Assembly: GCF_004342685.1 (NCBI RefSeq)
Contig: NZ_SMBZ01000027.1
Coordinates: forward strand, 1-49,147
Direction of reading: 5' to 3'
DNA: 49,147 bases
Source: Sphingobacterium alimentarium
Lineage (GTDB): Bacteria > Bacteroidota > Bacteroidia > Sphingobacteriales > Sphingobacteriaceae
Part shown: in pieces, positions 16,869 through 26,032 of the stretch
Position numbering within the stretch: the stretch's first letter is position 1
Layout of the letters: each line of letters opens with the position of its first letter
The notes under the pieces: model-generated
What the model was told of the DNA's origin: nothing
Databases searched by the model: none
The model's input: the letters and a program-made list of their open reading frames with translations, nothing else
Translations under genes and position numbers: made by a program

Positions 16869-19800
16869 CTATTTACTCCTTTCTTTCTTACTATAAGCCC
16901 AATAAAATACTTGGGGCAATACAGTAAAGGATAAAATCATACAAATAATTAATCCACCTACAATCATGATGGCTAATGGCTTTTGTGTCTCAGAACCCAT
17001 CCCTGTGGAAAGTGCGGCAGGAAGTAAACCCAATGAACCCATTAAAGCAATCATAATGACCGGGCGAATCCGGCTGCGAACACCTTGTTCGATCGCTTCC
17101 ACCAAGGGCATTCCTCGTCGGAAATTGTCCCGCATGACACCCAACAGGACTATGCCATCGATTGTGGCTACACCAAAAAGAATGATAAATCCGATACCAG
17201 CAGAAATACCGAACACAGTTCCTGTGACCCACAAGGATATAAATCCTCCTACAAATGCAAAAGGAATCGTAATAGCAGAAATAAGCGTATCCTTAATAGT
17301 TCCGAAATTGAAATATAACAGAAATAAAATCAGTAATAACACCGCAGGAACAATCACTACTAGCTGTGCTGTCGCACGTTCTTTACTTTCAAATTCGCCA
17401 GCCCAGACTACTTTATTTGCCTCTGGAATGTTTGTTTTTTCGGCTACTTTGGCCTTTGCCTCTGCAATAGTGCTTCCTAAATCTCTACCTTCAATACTAA
17501 ATCCTACCGCAATGTACCGACTGCTTCCCTCTCTATAGATAAATGTAGGACCCGTAATATAACTGATGGTGGCAATTTCTCGCAAAGGAATTTTTACGCC
17601 AGACTCAGTAGGTATAAGGATATCCCCAACTTTCACTTCGTCATCACGATATTCTTTCTGAAAACGAACCGTTACGTCAAACATTCTTTCATCTTCGTAA
17701 AATGTAGTTGCAGCACTTCCACCGATTGCCATCTCTACGACAGCCTGAGCATTTGCTTTATCTACGCCATAGCGCGCCATTTTATTGTCGTGGAGTTGGA
17801 TACGAAGTTCGGGAAGTCCAATATTACGGTACACATTCAAATCCTCAATTCCATCTACATCTCTGATGGCATCGGCTACTTGGTCGGCATATTTCTCAAG
17901 TTGAAATAGGTCATTGCCGAAAATCTTCACCACTAAAGAACTCTTCACGCCGGCAACATATTCCTCTACATTATCCTGTATGGGTTGGCTAAACCCAAAT
18001 ACTATACCGGGATAGGTCTGCAATGCTGTCCGCATTTCCTCCACCAATGTTTCCTTCGACCGCTTGTTTTTCCATTCTTTTTCAGGATCCAACTGAATAT
18101 GGAATTCGATATTAAAAAAGCCAGTAGGGTCGGTTCCATCATTGGGTCTGCCCACTTGGTTCAATACAAATTTCACTTCTTCAAACTCACGGATTTTGCC
18201 TTTCATTTCATGGGCTAGCCTTGTTGCCTCCTGAATATTTGTACTATTGGGAAGTGTGGCTCTGACATACAATGCACCTTCATTTAGCTTAGGGATAAAC
18301 TCCGTTCCATAATTCATAAACCGTACACCACAAATTATAATCAATACAACGAAAGCAATGGCAGTTATCTTTTTGTACTTGGTACTCCACTGAAACATGC
18401 TGAATAGGTTTTTGGTGAAGAATTTGGAAATTTTATTTTCCTTTTCTACTATATTTTTGCGAAGTAATGCTTTGCACATTGCTGGCACATAGGTAATGCT
18501 CAATATCAATGAGCCCAAAAGGGCATATCCTAAGGTAAAAGCAAGTGGAGCAAACATTTTTCCTTCTACTTTTTGGAAAGAAAAAATAGGGAATAGGGCG
18601 ACTATAAGGATGATCTGCGCAAAAACGATATAGGTGGCGACACTACCTGCACTTTTTTTGATAATTCCCGATTTGGCCATAGTGTTGAATACCGGCATGC
18701 CCACTTTATGAGCTTTCTTTTCCATGGCTACAAAAACGGTTTCGACGATGACGAGCGTCCCCTCCAAGAGCAGCCCAAAGTCAATGGCTCCCATCGAAAT
18801 CAAATTGGCGGGTAATCCTTGAATTCGTAACATCGTAATCGCAAATAGAAATGAAAGCGGAATGACGGAAGCGACGATAAAGGTGGTTCGCCAATTGTAC
18901 AAGAATATAAAGACAATGATGGAAACAAGTAAAATACCTTCTGCGATATTTTTAGCGACGGTATTTACGGTAGCATTTACCAATTCTGTACGGTCTATGA
19001 AAGGTTCAATTTTAACGTCTTTGGGCAAAATACTATTGTTGAGCTCTTCGATTTTGGCTTTTAGCCTAGGTATGACTTCGTCAGGGTTCTCACCACGAAG
19101 CATAATCACAACACCTTGTACGAGATCATTTTCATCTTGCAGGCCGACCTGGCCTAAGCGCGGTTTTGCTGAAATTTCGACATGCGCCACATGCTTTACC
19201 AGAATCGGTGAGTTGTCACGGACCTCAATCAAGATGTTTTCGATGTCTTCGGTTTTCTCCAATAGCCCTACACCGCGTACCACATAAGCCTGCACGCCTC
19301 TTTCAATCACATCTCCACCTACATTAATATTACTTTTGGATACGGCCTCGTACACGTCCAGGGGCGACAAATCATAATTCGCTAGCTCGGTTGGGTTAAT
19401 TTTGATCTCATAAATTTTCTCTTCTCCTCCGAAGCTCACGATGTCGGCTACTCCGGCGACCGAAACTAATTCACGTTCGATTACCCAATCTTGTATAGCG
19501 GTTACTTCTTTGATCGGTTTGTTGCTCCGGAGTACATACCTAAAAATCTCTCCTGTAGCTCCATATGGGGGCTCGATACGAGCTTCTGCTCCATCCGGTA
19601 GACCAATATTCTGTAAGCGGTTGGAAGCATATTGCTGTGCATAAAAATTATCCACATCATCGTCAAAGATCACAGTAACCACCGATAATCCGAATAGCGA
19701 GATAGAACGTACATCCATCTTTTTGGGAATGGTATTCATCTGCTTCATTATCGGCAGGGTAACGAACTTTTCTATTTCTTCGGCACTTCTTCCAGACCAC

Positions 19801-19964
19801 TGCGTGATAATCCTTGCCCTCGTATTGGTTACATCTGGAAAGGCTTCAATGGGGGTGTGCTTTAGATTGATTAGACCCACTACGATCAATAATCCCGTTA
19901 GGAAGAAAATAATAATGGGATTTCTCAAAGATAGAGCTACTATATTTTGAATGAGTTTTTGCAT
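16869..19964 (-). CDS. CusA/CzcA-family heavy-metal efflux RND transporter
   Basis: Inner-membrane, proton-driven pump subunit of a tripartite metal exporter; 1031 residues, the normal length, with a start at ATG 19964. It shows the RND layout: TM1 near residues 12-30, a large periplasmic porter domain, a membrane cluster (~335-530), a second porter loop and a last membrane cluster (~860-1025). HME-type signatures include FPDVTNTRARIITQWSGRSAEEIE and GTVFGISAGIGFIILFGVATIDGIVLLG. The TM4 proton-relay motif reads DFGLLLEGTLVIVE: the first Asp and last Glu match CzcA D402 and E415, but the position of D408 is Glu. The metal cannot be read from the sequence; Co/Zn/Cd or Cu/Ag are the options. 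It is the last gene of an operon with adaptor, outer-membrane channel and two-component system, 18 bp after the adaptor. Confidence 0.95.
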   Translation of the reverse strand: MQKLIQNIVALSLRNPIIIFFLTGLLIVVGLINLKHTPIEAFPDVTNTRARIITQWSGRSAEEIEKFVTLPIMKQMNTIPKKMDVRSISLFGLSVVTVIFDDDVDNFYAQQYASNRLQNIGLPDGAEARIEPPYGATGEIFRYVLRSNKPIKEVTAIQDWVIERELVSVAGVADIVSFGGEEKIYEIKINPTELANYDLSPLDVYEAVSKSNINVGGDVIERGVQAYVVRGVGLLEKTEDIENILIEVRDNSPILVKHVAHVEISAKPRLGQVGLQDENDLVQGVVIMLRGENPDEVIPRLKAKIEELNNSILPKDVKIEPFIDRTELVNATVNTVAKNIAEGILLVSIIVFIFLYNWRTTFIVASVIPLSFLFAITMLRIQGLPANLISMGAIDFGLLLEGTLVIVETVFVAMEKKAHKVGMPVFNTMAKSGIIKKSAGSVATYIVFAQIILIVALFPIFSFQKVEGKMFAPLAFTLGYALLGSLILSITYVPAMCKALLRKNIVEKENKISKFFTKNLFSMFQWSTKYKKITAIAFVVLIIICGVRFMNYGTEFIPKLNEGALYVRATLPNSTNIQEATRLAHEMKGKIREFEEVKFVLNQVGRPNDGTDPTGFFNIEFHIQLDPEKEWKNKRSKETLVEEMRTALQTYPGIVFGFSQPIQDNVEEYVAGVKSSLVVKIFGNDLFQLEKYADQVADAIRDVDGIEDLNVYRNIGLPELRIQLHDNKMARYGVDKANAQAVVEMAIGGSAATTFYEDERMFDVTVRFQKEYRDDEVKVGDILIPTESGVKIPLREIATISYITGPTFIYREGSSRYIAVGFSIEGRDLGSTIAEAKAKVAEKTNIPEANKVVWAGEFESKERATAQLVVIVPAVLLLILFLLYFNFGTIKDTLISAITIPFAFVGGFISLWVTGTVFGISAGIGFIILFGVATIDGIVLLGVMRDNFRRGMPLVEAIEQGVRSRIRPVIMIALMGSLGLLPAALSTGMGSETQKPLAIMIVGGLIICMILSFTVLPQVFYWAYSKKERSK

Positions 19965-19982
19965 GAAAAGGGAATTTGTCGA

Positions 19983-21065
19983 TTAGTTATTAAGGGCTTC
20001 GAAAATTAAAAGCTGATTTTTGGTAATGATTTTTTCGTTTTCCTCCAATCCGCTTTCGATATAGGTGGTTTCATTTCGTTTGGTATAAAGCGACACCTCA
20101 CGTATTTCTATATCACAAGCGCTCTTATACACCAATACGTGATTTTTATTATCAAAAAACACCAAGGATGACGTGGGTACAGCTACTTTTTCTGTGTCTG
20201 TATATTTAAGGGCAGTAATGTCGGCTATCATCCCAGGCTTTAGCCTGAAATTTCTATTACTAAGTACTATTCGCGCTTTCAATACTTTCGCATTCTCATC
20301 CAATACCTGTGAGATTACGCTGATTTTTCCGCTGAAAATTTCGTCCGGATAGGATAGGGTTTTGATTTCAACATCCATTCCGCTATGGATGCGTGCTATA
20401 TCTGTGGAATATATATTGGCCATTGCCCATACATTATTTAAATCTGAAATCGAAAAAAGTGGTTCTCCTTTGTCGGCTACGGTAGTACCTGAATTGATGT
20501 TTTTGACTGTGATGATTCCCGAGGTTGGAGCTTTTATTTGAAACACATTTTTGGAGTTGCTGGCATTGAAAAGACTCAAATGCCTTTCTACTTTCTGCTT
20601 TTCGGATTCTAGAACCCGTAGGTTGGATTGTGCTTCAATCAATTCCTTATTAGACGAAACCTTATCTTCAAACATCTGCTCTCTAGCATTCAGCTCTACT
20701 TTTGCGACTTCAATCTGGGCGTTCAAGGCATTTAGCTCCGCCTGTAGTGCGCCCAAATTGGTGCTATACATCTCTGCCAAGACCTGCCCCTGGGTTACGG
20801 CATCACCTAAGGAAAAATAGGTCTTGGAAATAACTCCATCTACCAAACTTACAAAATGGATAACCTTATCGGGATTACTTTCGATGCTACCGGTGAGGTG
20901 TATTCCCTCCGTTACTACTTGTTTATGGACAGTTTCAACGTCAGTTTTGCTCATGAAGCTTTCGTTCAGGCAAAACGGCTCTTTTGGGATTTCTTTAGTT
21001 TCTTCCTTGTTCTTACAGCCCACAAGGGTTACCATTAATGTAATAGGAATAATATATTTTTTCAT
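19983..21065 (-). CDS. Efflux RND periplasmic adaptor (HlyD/CusB type), lipoprotein
   Basis: Membrane-fusion subunit linking the RND pump to the outer-membrane channel; 360 residues. N-terminal lipobox LVGC (Cys17) predicts a lipid anchor at the inner membrane facing the periplasm. Then a barrel-sandwich/lipoyl-type region (VSLVDGVISKTYFSLGDAV ... QIKAPTSGIITV), an alpha-hairpin coiled coil (~105-165, rich in Glu/Leu/Ala), and beta-barrel and membrane-proximal domains (VWAMANIYSTDIARI, FRLKPGMIADITAL). No Met-rich or His-rich metal-binding N-terminus is obvious, which argues mildly against a copper-specific CusB. It lies 17 bp after the TolC-type gene and 18 bp before the pump gene. Confidence 0.94.
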   Translation of the reverse strand: MKKYIIPITLMVTLVGCKNKEETKEIPKEPFCLNESFMSKTDVETVHKQVVTEGIHLTGSIESNPDKVIHFVSLVDGVISKTYFSLGDAVTQGQVLAEMYSTNLGALQAELNALNAQIEVAKVELNAREQMFEDKVSSNKELIEAQSNLRVLESEKQKVERHLSLFNASNSKNVFQIKAPTSGIITVKNINSGTTVADKGEPLFSISDLNNVWAMANIYSTDIARIHSGMDVEIKTLSYPDEIFSGKISVISQVLDENAKVLKARIVLSNRNFRLKPGMIADITALKYTDTEKVAVPTSSLVFFDNKNHVLVYKSACDIEIREVSLYTKRNETTYIESGLEENEKIITKNQLLIFEALNN

Positions 21066-21082
21066 TGTCTGAGTTTTGTTGA

Positions 21083-22354
21083 TTAAAGGTCTCTACCTAT
21101 TGAATAATTAAGTTCTTCTGCTCTATGCTCTACGTCTCTGCGGGCTTCTAAAATGATTTTCTTATTATTCAGATAAGCATGCATAAAGTCGAAATACTCC
21201 AACATGCTCACATTACGGGAAGTAAAATTTTTGGTTTGCTTTTTTAGTAAATCATCCAATTCAACTTCGTAATTAGCGTCGACATGACGGAGAAAGTCCA
21301 GCGCCTGCTGTAAGGATTTATAGGTCAGAAAGACTTCGTTTTCTATGGATAGGAGGGTTTGTTTTTTATGAATTTTAGCATTTTCAATACTAATTTGCGC
21401 TTTTTTGATACCACCTTGATTTCTATTAAAAAATGGCAAATCCATAGAAACACCTACCCCGACGAAATTGAGCATCGTACTTCCATTACGATCGTAGTTC
21501 ATTCCGAATTTTAAATCAGGAATTCGTTGAGCTTTTTCGTAAACTAATAGTTTGTGTGAATACTCCTCTTCCAATAAGGCGTATTTGTAATCTGGACGGC
21601 TTTCTTTGGCACGTTCGAACATCTGCTCTAACAGTATAGGCGGATGCGATTTGACATTAGTGCCTACACCCTCATTTATGATTTCAAGTGTTGTAATAGG
21701 GTCAAGGCGAAGCAGTAGTTTCAGTTGTTTTTGTATTTCGTTGGATTGATGGTTCAATTCCAAAATCTCTTTGTTGATTTCCAGCTCTTCTGCTTTCAAC
21801 CGGATAGATTCGGATTTGCTGATATATCCTTTGTCCAATTGATTCGCGTAGGCAGAGGTCAGTTTTGAGATATTTTGTGACAGATTTTCATATACTTTTA
21901 CCAGCTGTTGGACGTAGAGCAATTCAGTAAGGTTATTACGTAGTTCGAGTTTCAGACCTCTTAATAGCTCTTCAAAATATTGTTCTGCTTTCGACACGTC
22001 AACTTGCTCCAAAGCGATGAGTTTTTTACGTTTTCCTGCTGTTAAGATTAACTGGTTGATTTCAAAAGCAATCTGCTGATTTTGACCAATATTTCCGAAA
22101 AATGGGGGGGAGGGCTCGACGGTGGAATTTTTCCAGAGATTGATTTCGTTCAATGAAAATTCTGGATTGGGCCAGAGTTTTGCCTGAATCACTTCGGCTT
22201 TTTGTCTTTCGATATGTAGCTTTTCAGAAATTAGAAGCAAATTATTCTGTAAGAACAGTGCTTCTGCATCCTGCCGTGCTAGTCTGAGTGTTTCCTGAGC
22301 TTTCAACCCGATGGCTGAAGCCACGAGCATACATAGTATAAGAGTTTGTTTCAT
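21083..22354 (-). CDS. TolC-family outer-membrane efflux protein (CusC/CzcC type)
   Basis: Outer-membrane channel of the tripartite pump; 423 residues, the usual size. Signal peptide ~1-19 (ending LKAQ), no lipobox Cys. Two outer-membrane-efflux repeats follow with long amphipathic helices (AEVIQAKLWPNPEFSLNE, GKRKKLIALEQVDVSKAEQYFEELL, and in the second half YKYALLEEEYSHKLL and VGVGVSMDLPFFNRNQGGIKKA). The PWNPEFS/DLPFFNRNQG-type segments are the classic CzcC/CusC marks. It is the first of the three pump genes; between it and the sensor-kinase gene lies a 71-bp gap with a promoter and two direct repeats, so it can be transcribed on its own as well as from the regulator's promoter. Confidence 0.94.
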   Translation of the reverse strand: MKQTLILCMLVASAIGLKAQETLRLARQDAEALFLQNNLLLISEKLHIERQKAEVIQAKLWPNPEFSLNEINLWKNSTVEPSPPFFGNIGQNQQIAFEINQLILTAGKRKKLIALEQVDVSKAEQYFEELLRGLKLELRNNLTELLYVQQLVKVYENLSQNISKLTSAYANQLDKGYISKSESIRLKAEELEINKEILELNHQSNEIQKQLKLLLRLDPITTLEIINEGVGTNVKSHPPILLEQMFERAKESRPDYKYALLEEEYSHKLLVYEKAQRIPDLKFGMNYDRNGSTMLNFVGVGVSMDLPFFNRNQGGIKKAQISIENAKIHKKQTLLSIENEVFLTYKSLQQALDFLRHVDANYEVELDDLLKKQTKNFTSRNVSMLEYFDFMHAYLNNKKIILEARRDVEHRAEELNYSIGRDL

Positions 22355-22373
22355 CCTGCAACAATTTGTGCCG

Positions 22374-22429
22374 CAAAGATGGATTTATCGACCTTAAAAA
22401 AGGCTTAAAGCTTATAAAAATTGGCTTAA
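22374..22429 (-). promoter_or_regulatory. Promoter with two TTAAGCC boxes upstream of the pump genes
   Basis: Read leftward: TTAAGCC at 22423-22429 and 22402-22408, exactly 21 bp apart (two DNA turns), followed 19-20 bp later by CATCTTTG (22374-22381), close to the TAnnTTTG -7 element. The downstream box covers the -33 position. This is the arrangement expected for activation by an OmpR-type regulator such as the one encoded upstream; the assignment is inference. The upstream box overlaps the kinase stop codon. Confidence 0.55.
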
Positions 22430-23793
22430 GGCTGAAGAAATTCTATACTGAAAATATTGTTACGATCTTCTTCTGCACGGTATTTTAATACAGCATGATG
22501 CATATTGAAAATTCTCTGAGCTAGTACAAGACCAAGTCCGAATCCATGTTGGTTTTGTGCATTTTGTCCTCTAAAAAAGTATGTGAAAATAAATTTTTGC
22601 TCATCGTTGGAGAGTATCTTTCCGGAATTTGAAATACTAATCGTCAATAGTTCGGATGATCCGTCAAAAGTTATTATCGCTTTTTGATGATCTGAATAGT
22701 GTACAGCATTCATCAGCAAATTGATAAATGCCTGCCGGATGAGCGGTTCGTTAGCTTCAATATTTAAGATACTTTCATTGAAATTTTCTGGAGTAAAATA
22801 TATCTCAAAATTAAACGCTGGATACAGTGCATTGATTTCGGATATGCAGTCAAACATGACCTCATCAATTCGGATATTGGCTGTTGTTATTTTTTGTCCG
22901 GCCTCGATTTTGGAGATTTGAAGTAACACATTTATGATGTTTCCAAGGGATTTTGCTCTTTGAGTCTGTGCGTGTAATTCGGTTTTTATTTGGGCAATGT
23001 CACTTTGCTGCCGTATTTTCTCGAGTTCGGAAACCAAGACCGCAATAGGGGTTTTTAGTTCATGAGAAATATGCTGAATGCTGTGCTTTTGAAACATAAA
23101 TGCATCGTTTGTCCTTCTCAGAAGCTCGTTGAATCTCTCGGTAAGGTTTTTTAATTCGGAAGTCGAAGTTTTGAGCTTTAGGGGTTGGCTTTTTTCGTTG
23201 CTTAGATCGTATTCTTCCATCTTTTCTGTCAAGTCGGATAGGGGTTTGGCTATAATATTTGAGAGGTAAAAAGATATAGATATTACAATCAATACTATAG
23301 CAACAAAAATTCCGATAAGTACTTTTTGTAGGAAATCTTTTTTCGAATATCCAAAATAATCATACGCTTTACTAATCGCATAATAACCCTTTGAATTATG
23401 TTCTATGTACACCCCAATCAAGTCATACCCGTCCTCTTTGGTTTCCAGCCAGCTGGTTGAAACAGAGAGCTGATTAAGTATGGTTTGGGATTTAGCGATG
23501 TCAAGACTGTCAATGCTCGAAAAGATAAGTTTCTTTTTGTTGTCATATACAAGCATTTTTTCGTCGTAGAAGTCATGTATATCTTGTTTGTCGAGGTATT
23601 CAGATACTTTTTCACTTATTTTTTCAAATTCCTCAATTAGTCCAACGGTATGCTTGATCTTAGAATATTGTTGTTGCTGAAATTCTTCCTCTCGATGCTC
23701 CGAGAATAAAATAAAAACAATAACCAGTGACACCGCCGAGAGTAAGATCACTGTACTCGAAAAGTAGATAAGTATTTTGTTTCTGATCTTCAT
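22426..23793 (-). CDS. Sensor histidine kinase of the metal-efflux operon
   Basis: Inner-membrane kinase of 455 residues. TM1 ~8-30, a periplasmic sensing domain of ~130 residues (~31-163), TM2 ~165-187, HAMP (~188-240, NIIAKPLSDLTEKMEEYDL), HisKA with ISHELKTPIAVL, and HATPase_c with N box (NLLMNAVHYSD), a G1-like segment (SISNSGKIL) and GFGLGLVLAQR. The G1 box lacks the usual DxGxG and reads NSGKI, seen in other kinases of this type. It overlaps the response-regulator gene by 4 bp (ATGA), so the pair is coupled, and lies 71 bp upstream of the pump genes. A role as metal sensor, like CusS, is inferred from context; the periplasmic loop shows no His/Met cluster that I can point to. Confidence 0.92.
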   Translation of the reverse strand: MKIRNKILIYFSSTVILLSAVSLVIVFILFSEHREEEFQQQQYSKIKHTVGLIEEFEKISEKVSEYLDKQDIHDFYDEKMLVYDNKKKLIFSSIDSLDIAKSQTILNQLSVSTSWLETKEDGYDLIGVYIEHNSKGYYAISKAYDYFGYSKKDFLQKVLIGIFVAIVLIVISISFYLSNIIAKPLSDLTEKMEEYDLSNEKSQPLKLKTSTSELKNLTERFNELLRRTNDAFMFQKHSIQHISHELKTPIAVLVSELEKIRQQSDIAQIKTELHAQTQRAKSLGNIINVLLQISKIEAGQKITTANIRIDEVMFDCISEINALYPAFNFEIYFTPENFNESILNIEANEPLIRQAFINLLMNAVHYSDHQKAIITFDGSSELLTISISNSGKILSNDEQKFIFTYFFRGQNAQNQHGFGLGLVLAQRIFNMHHAVLKYRAEEDRNNIFSIEFLQP

Positions 23794-24473
23794 TCAACAT
23801 CTAAATAATACCCATAGCCGATTTTTGTTTTTATGGAGTTCTTTCCGAAAGGCTTGTCGATTTTGTTTCGTAAGAAATTGACATATACCTCAATCGTATT
23901 GGTGTTGAGATCTAGCGAAGATCTCCAAATCTCTTTTATCAATTCGTTCTTAGAAATGATTTCACCCTGATGCTGACAGAGTTTGACCAATATTTGATAT
24001 TCTCGTGGAGTAAGCTGGATTTCTTGATTTTGTCTTTTTACCTTTTTTTGAGCAGTATGTATAATAATATCCGAAGCAATAATGAGTTCGGAAACATTAT
24101 TGTCGGACTGACTTTGGCTTCTTTTCAAAAGTGAATTAATGCGCATAGTGAGCTCTTTCATAAAAAAAGGCTTGGTGAGATAATCATCTGCACCCGAATC
24201 GAAACCTTTGATTTTGTCTTCCAATTCATCAAAAGCGGTAAGCATCAAGACAGGAGTGTGATTATTGTACTGACGATAATCCTTGCATAAATCATAGCCA
24301 TTTTTCTTCGGCAAATTTATATCCATTACCACGCAGTCGAACTTTTCTTTTTTGAGTAATCGCTCAGCTAAAAATCCATCATAAGCACGCTCGACTACAA
24401 ATTTTTCAGCCAATAGCGCATCACAAATATTTCTGTTGAGTGTAGTTTCGTCCTCAATTACCAAAATTCTCAT
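23790..24473 (-). CDS. OmpR-family response regulator of the metal-efflux operon
   Basis: A 227-residue regulator: receiver domain (1-~115; Asp7-Glu-Asp acidic pocket region, phospho-acceptor Asp51 in VVMDINLPKKNGY, Lys in YLTKPF) and a winged-helix Trans_reg_C domain (~130-225, with LTPREYQILVKL and NTIEVYVNFLRNKID). It should bind tandem direct repeats; the two TTAAGCC boxes before the pump genes are candidates. I start it at ATG 24473: the receiver fold begins there, and a -7 element (TACTTTTG) lies 4 bp before this ATG, which excludes the longer reading from 24509. The kinase follows with a 4-bp overlap. Confidence 0.94.
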   Translation of the reverse strand: MRILVIEDETTLNRNICDALLAEKFVVERAYDGFLAERLLKKEKFDCVVMDINLPKKNGYDLCKDYRQYNNHTPVLMLTAFDELEDKIKGFDSGADDYLTKPFFMKELTMRINSLLKRSQSQSDNNVSELIIASDIIIHTAQKKVKRQNQEIQLTPREYQILVKLCQHQGEIISKNELIKEIWRSSLDLNTNTIEVYVNFLRNKIDKPFGKNSIKTKIGYGYYLDVE

Positions 24474-24477
24474 ATAA

Positions 24478-24485
24478 CAAAAGTA
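24478..24485 (-). promoter_or_regulatory. -7 element (TACTTTTG) directly upstream of the response-regulator ATG
   Basis: Read leftward, TACTTTTG ends 4 nt before the ATG at 24473, so transcription should start at or next to the start codon (leaderless or nearly so). Confidence 0.55.
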
Positions 24486-24570
24486 AACGAAATTATATAT
24501 AGATTGCACTCTTGAATTTACTAACGTTCAGCCTCACACCGTCCATTACCATCCCTAAACCTTCTTTGAA

Positions 24571-24806
24571 GCGAAGCCTGGGGTTCTCATCCCAGCGCAA
24601 AACGTAAAAAACCAATCTTTCGATTGAGCTTTTCTTGTTTTGTGATCCCGCTGGGAGTGGTTTGGCCCCGTGATTCCCGCACGCTTTCCCTAAACATTCT
24701 AGAATCGAACCCGTGGGTTCTCATCCCGGCGCAAAACGAAAAAAGCCTCCCTTTTTGAGTGAAGCTTTCTTGTTTTGTGATCCCATTGGTACAGAATTCG
24801 AACCAT
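24571..24806 (-). repeat. Two tandem relics of tRNA 3' ends with terminators
   Basis: The 563 bp between the regulator gene and the lipoprotein gene contain an imperfect tandem repeat, period ~134-135 bp. Shared blocks are a 24-mer starting GGGTTCTCATCCC (24581-24604 and 24715-24738, one mismatch) and an exact 18-mer (24632-24649 and 24767-24784). The latter runs into the tRNA-Lys 3' end: 24639-24656 is identical over 18 nt to 14895-14912. The second unit also keeps ATTCGAACC, the T-loop region (24796-24804), displaced by 5 nt. Both units have a hairpin plus T-run read leftward, like tRNA terminators. No full cloverleaf can be folded. The remaining bases, 24807-25072, show nothing recognisable. 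Confidence 0.65.
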
Positions 24807-25072
24807 TTATTAGAAGATTTAAGGCGATTAAACCAAGTTAAAGACATTTATTTCAGTATGATTTGGCAGACAATCAAGGTAAAGAACCTCAGGATCCAAC
24901 TAGAATAAGGAAGTTAATACGATAACTTTACTATAATATTCCGTTTTCAAATGGCTCCTTTGACTTGAATTAAAGGAGTAATGGTTGTTCATCACTTACA
25001 AAACTCATGAACCGCCCATGATTTCATAAACAGGAACTCACATTGCATCATCATTAAAAGATTCCTGGAAAG

Positions 25073-26032
25073 TTATGGTCGCCAGTACGTTACTTCATTA
25101 GCTTTTACGATCTTTTTCTGGCCATTTGGAATAACAGGAATAACTTCAGGACTAGAGTTCAAATTATATTTTTTTCCATCGGCGGGGACAATCTTTAAGA
25201 ACCAATGGCTATTACTGGATACCGGAGCATGAAAATAATCTGCACCGACTAATAAGTACTTATTATCGGGCGAAAACTCACCAAAAACTTCTGAACCATC
25301 GCTTTCTGTAACTTGAATAAGATTACTACCATCGATATCCATAATATAGATATGATCATTGATAACCATACTCACTTTTTTACCATCGTTGCTTACACGC
25401 AAATTACCCCAGTTTTCGTAATTCATTTCTTTTACAAGAGTCAGGTTGGTGAAGGGGGCTTTACCACGAAGAAGAAAACGACCGTCAAAACAAATCAAGA
25501 TACTATTATCAGGTAACCAAACGGCTTTATCGTCTCGCGTCAATTGTTTATCATTGATATTATCAAGTCGGTACTTTACCGTTCCATCAGTATCTATAAT
25601 TACAATTCCATTGTCGTGATCAGGATTAACCAATATTAATGAGTTGTCAAAAGATAGCTCCCCACGGTTATTAGTGTAATTACCAAACCGAGGAATATAA
25701 TCAAATTCTTTAAGAACAACTTCGTCACTGACTCTTATAATCTTGAATCGATTCCGATCGTATACACCGGCTTCTCGTAAGGACATTAATCGAAGTGATC
25801 CATCGTGGCTAATATCCCAACCAGCAGTCGAACCGGCTTTATAAGAAAATAATGTAGATTCATTACTCGTACTCGCGTCTATCTTTTTAACCTCCGTAGT
25901 ATACTGGTGTAAAATTGAACCGGTGAGCCTTTTACCCAAATTCCCCTGGGGTCCGTTATCATTTTTCGAACAGGACATCAAGGTAATAAAAGGAAGAATT
26001 AAAATTAGTAGAAAGGAAGAAGACGCTTTCAT
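25073..26032 (-). CDS. Beta-propeller (TolB/WD40-like) lipoprotein
   Basis: A 319-residue exported protein of unknown function. Lipobox LMSC (Cys21) after a clear signal peptide gives a lipoprotein. The rest is made of repeated four-stranded blades, seen as recurring WDISHDGSLRLMSL, LSFDNSLILVNPD, IVIIDTDGTVKYRL, AVWLPDNSILICFDG, LRVSNDGKKVSMVINDHIYIMDIDGSNLIQVT and GEFSPDNKYLLVGADY. The DG/SPD turns are typical of TolB-like WD40 (PD40) propellers. Such proteins bind other envelope proteins or glycans; no enzyme motif is visible. It stands alone in the accessory region with long noncoding flanks (about 560 bp before the regulator gene and 510 bp on its 5' side), and may be island cargo. Confidence 0.85.
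   Translation of the reverse strand: MKASSSFLLILILPFITLMSCSKNDNGPQGNLGKRLTGSILHQYTTEVKKIDASTSNESTLFSYKAGSTAGWDISHDGSLRLMSLREAGVYDRNRFKIIRVSDEVVLKEFDYIPRFGNYTNNRGELSFDNSLILVNPDHDNGIVIIDTDGTVKYRLDNINDKQLTRDDKAVWLPDNSILICFDGRFLLRGKAPFTNLTLVKEMNYENWGNLRVSNDGKKVSMVINDHIYIMDIDGSNLIQVTESDGSEVFGEFSPDNKYLLVGADYFHAPVSSNSHWFLKIVPADGKKYNLNSSPEVIPVIPNGQKKIVKANEVTYWRP

Noticed and set aside
24587..24847. An 86-codon leftward frame
   Set aside because: It runs through two terminator hairpins and tRNA-like repeats; its repeated SGITKQE/GITKQES-type peptides come from the tandem DNA repeat, not from a protein.
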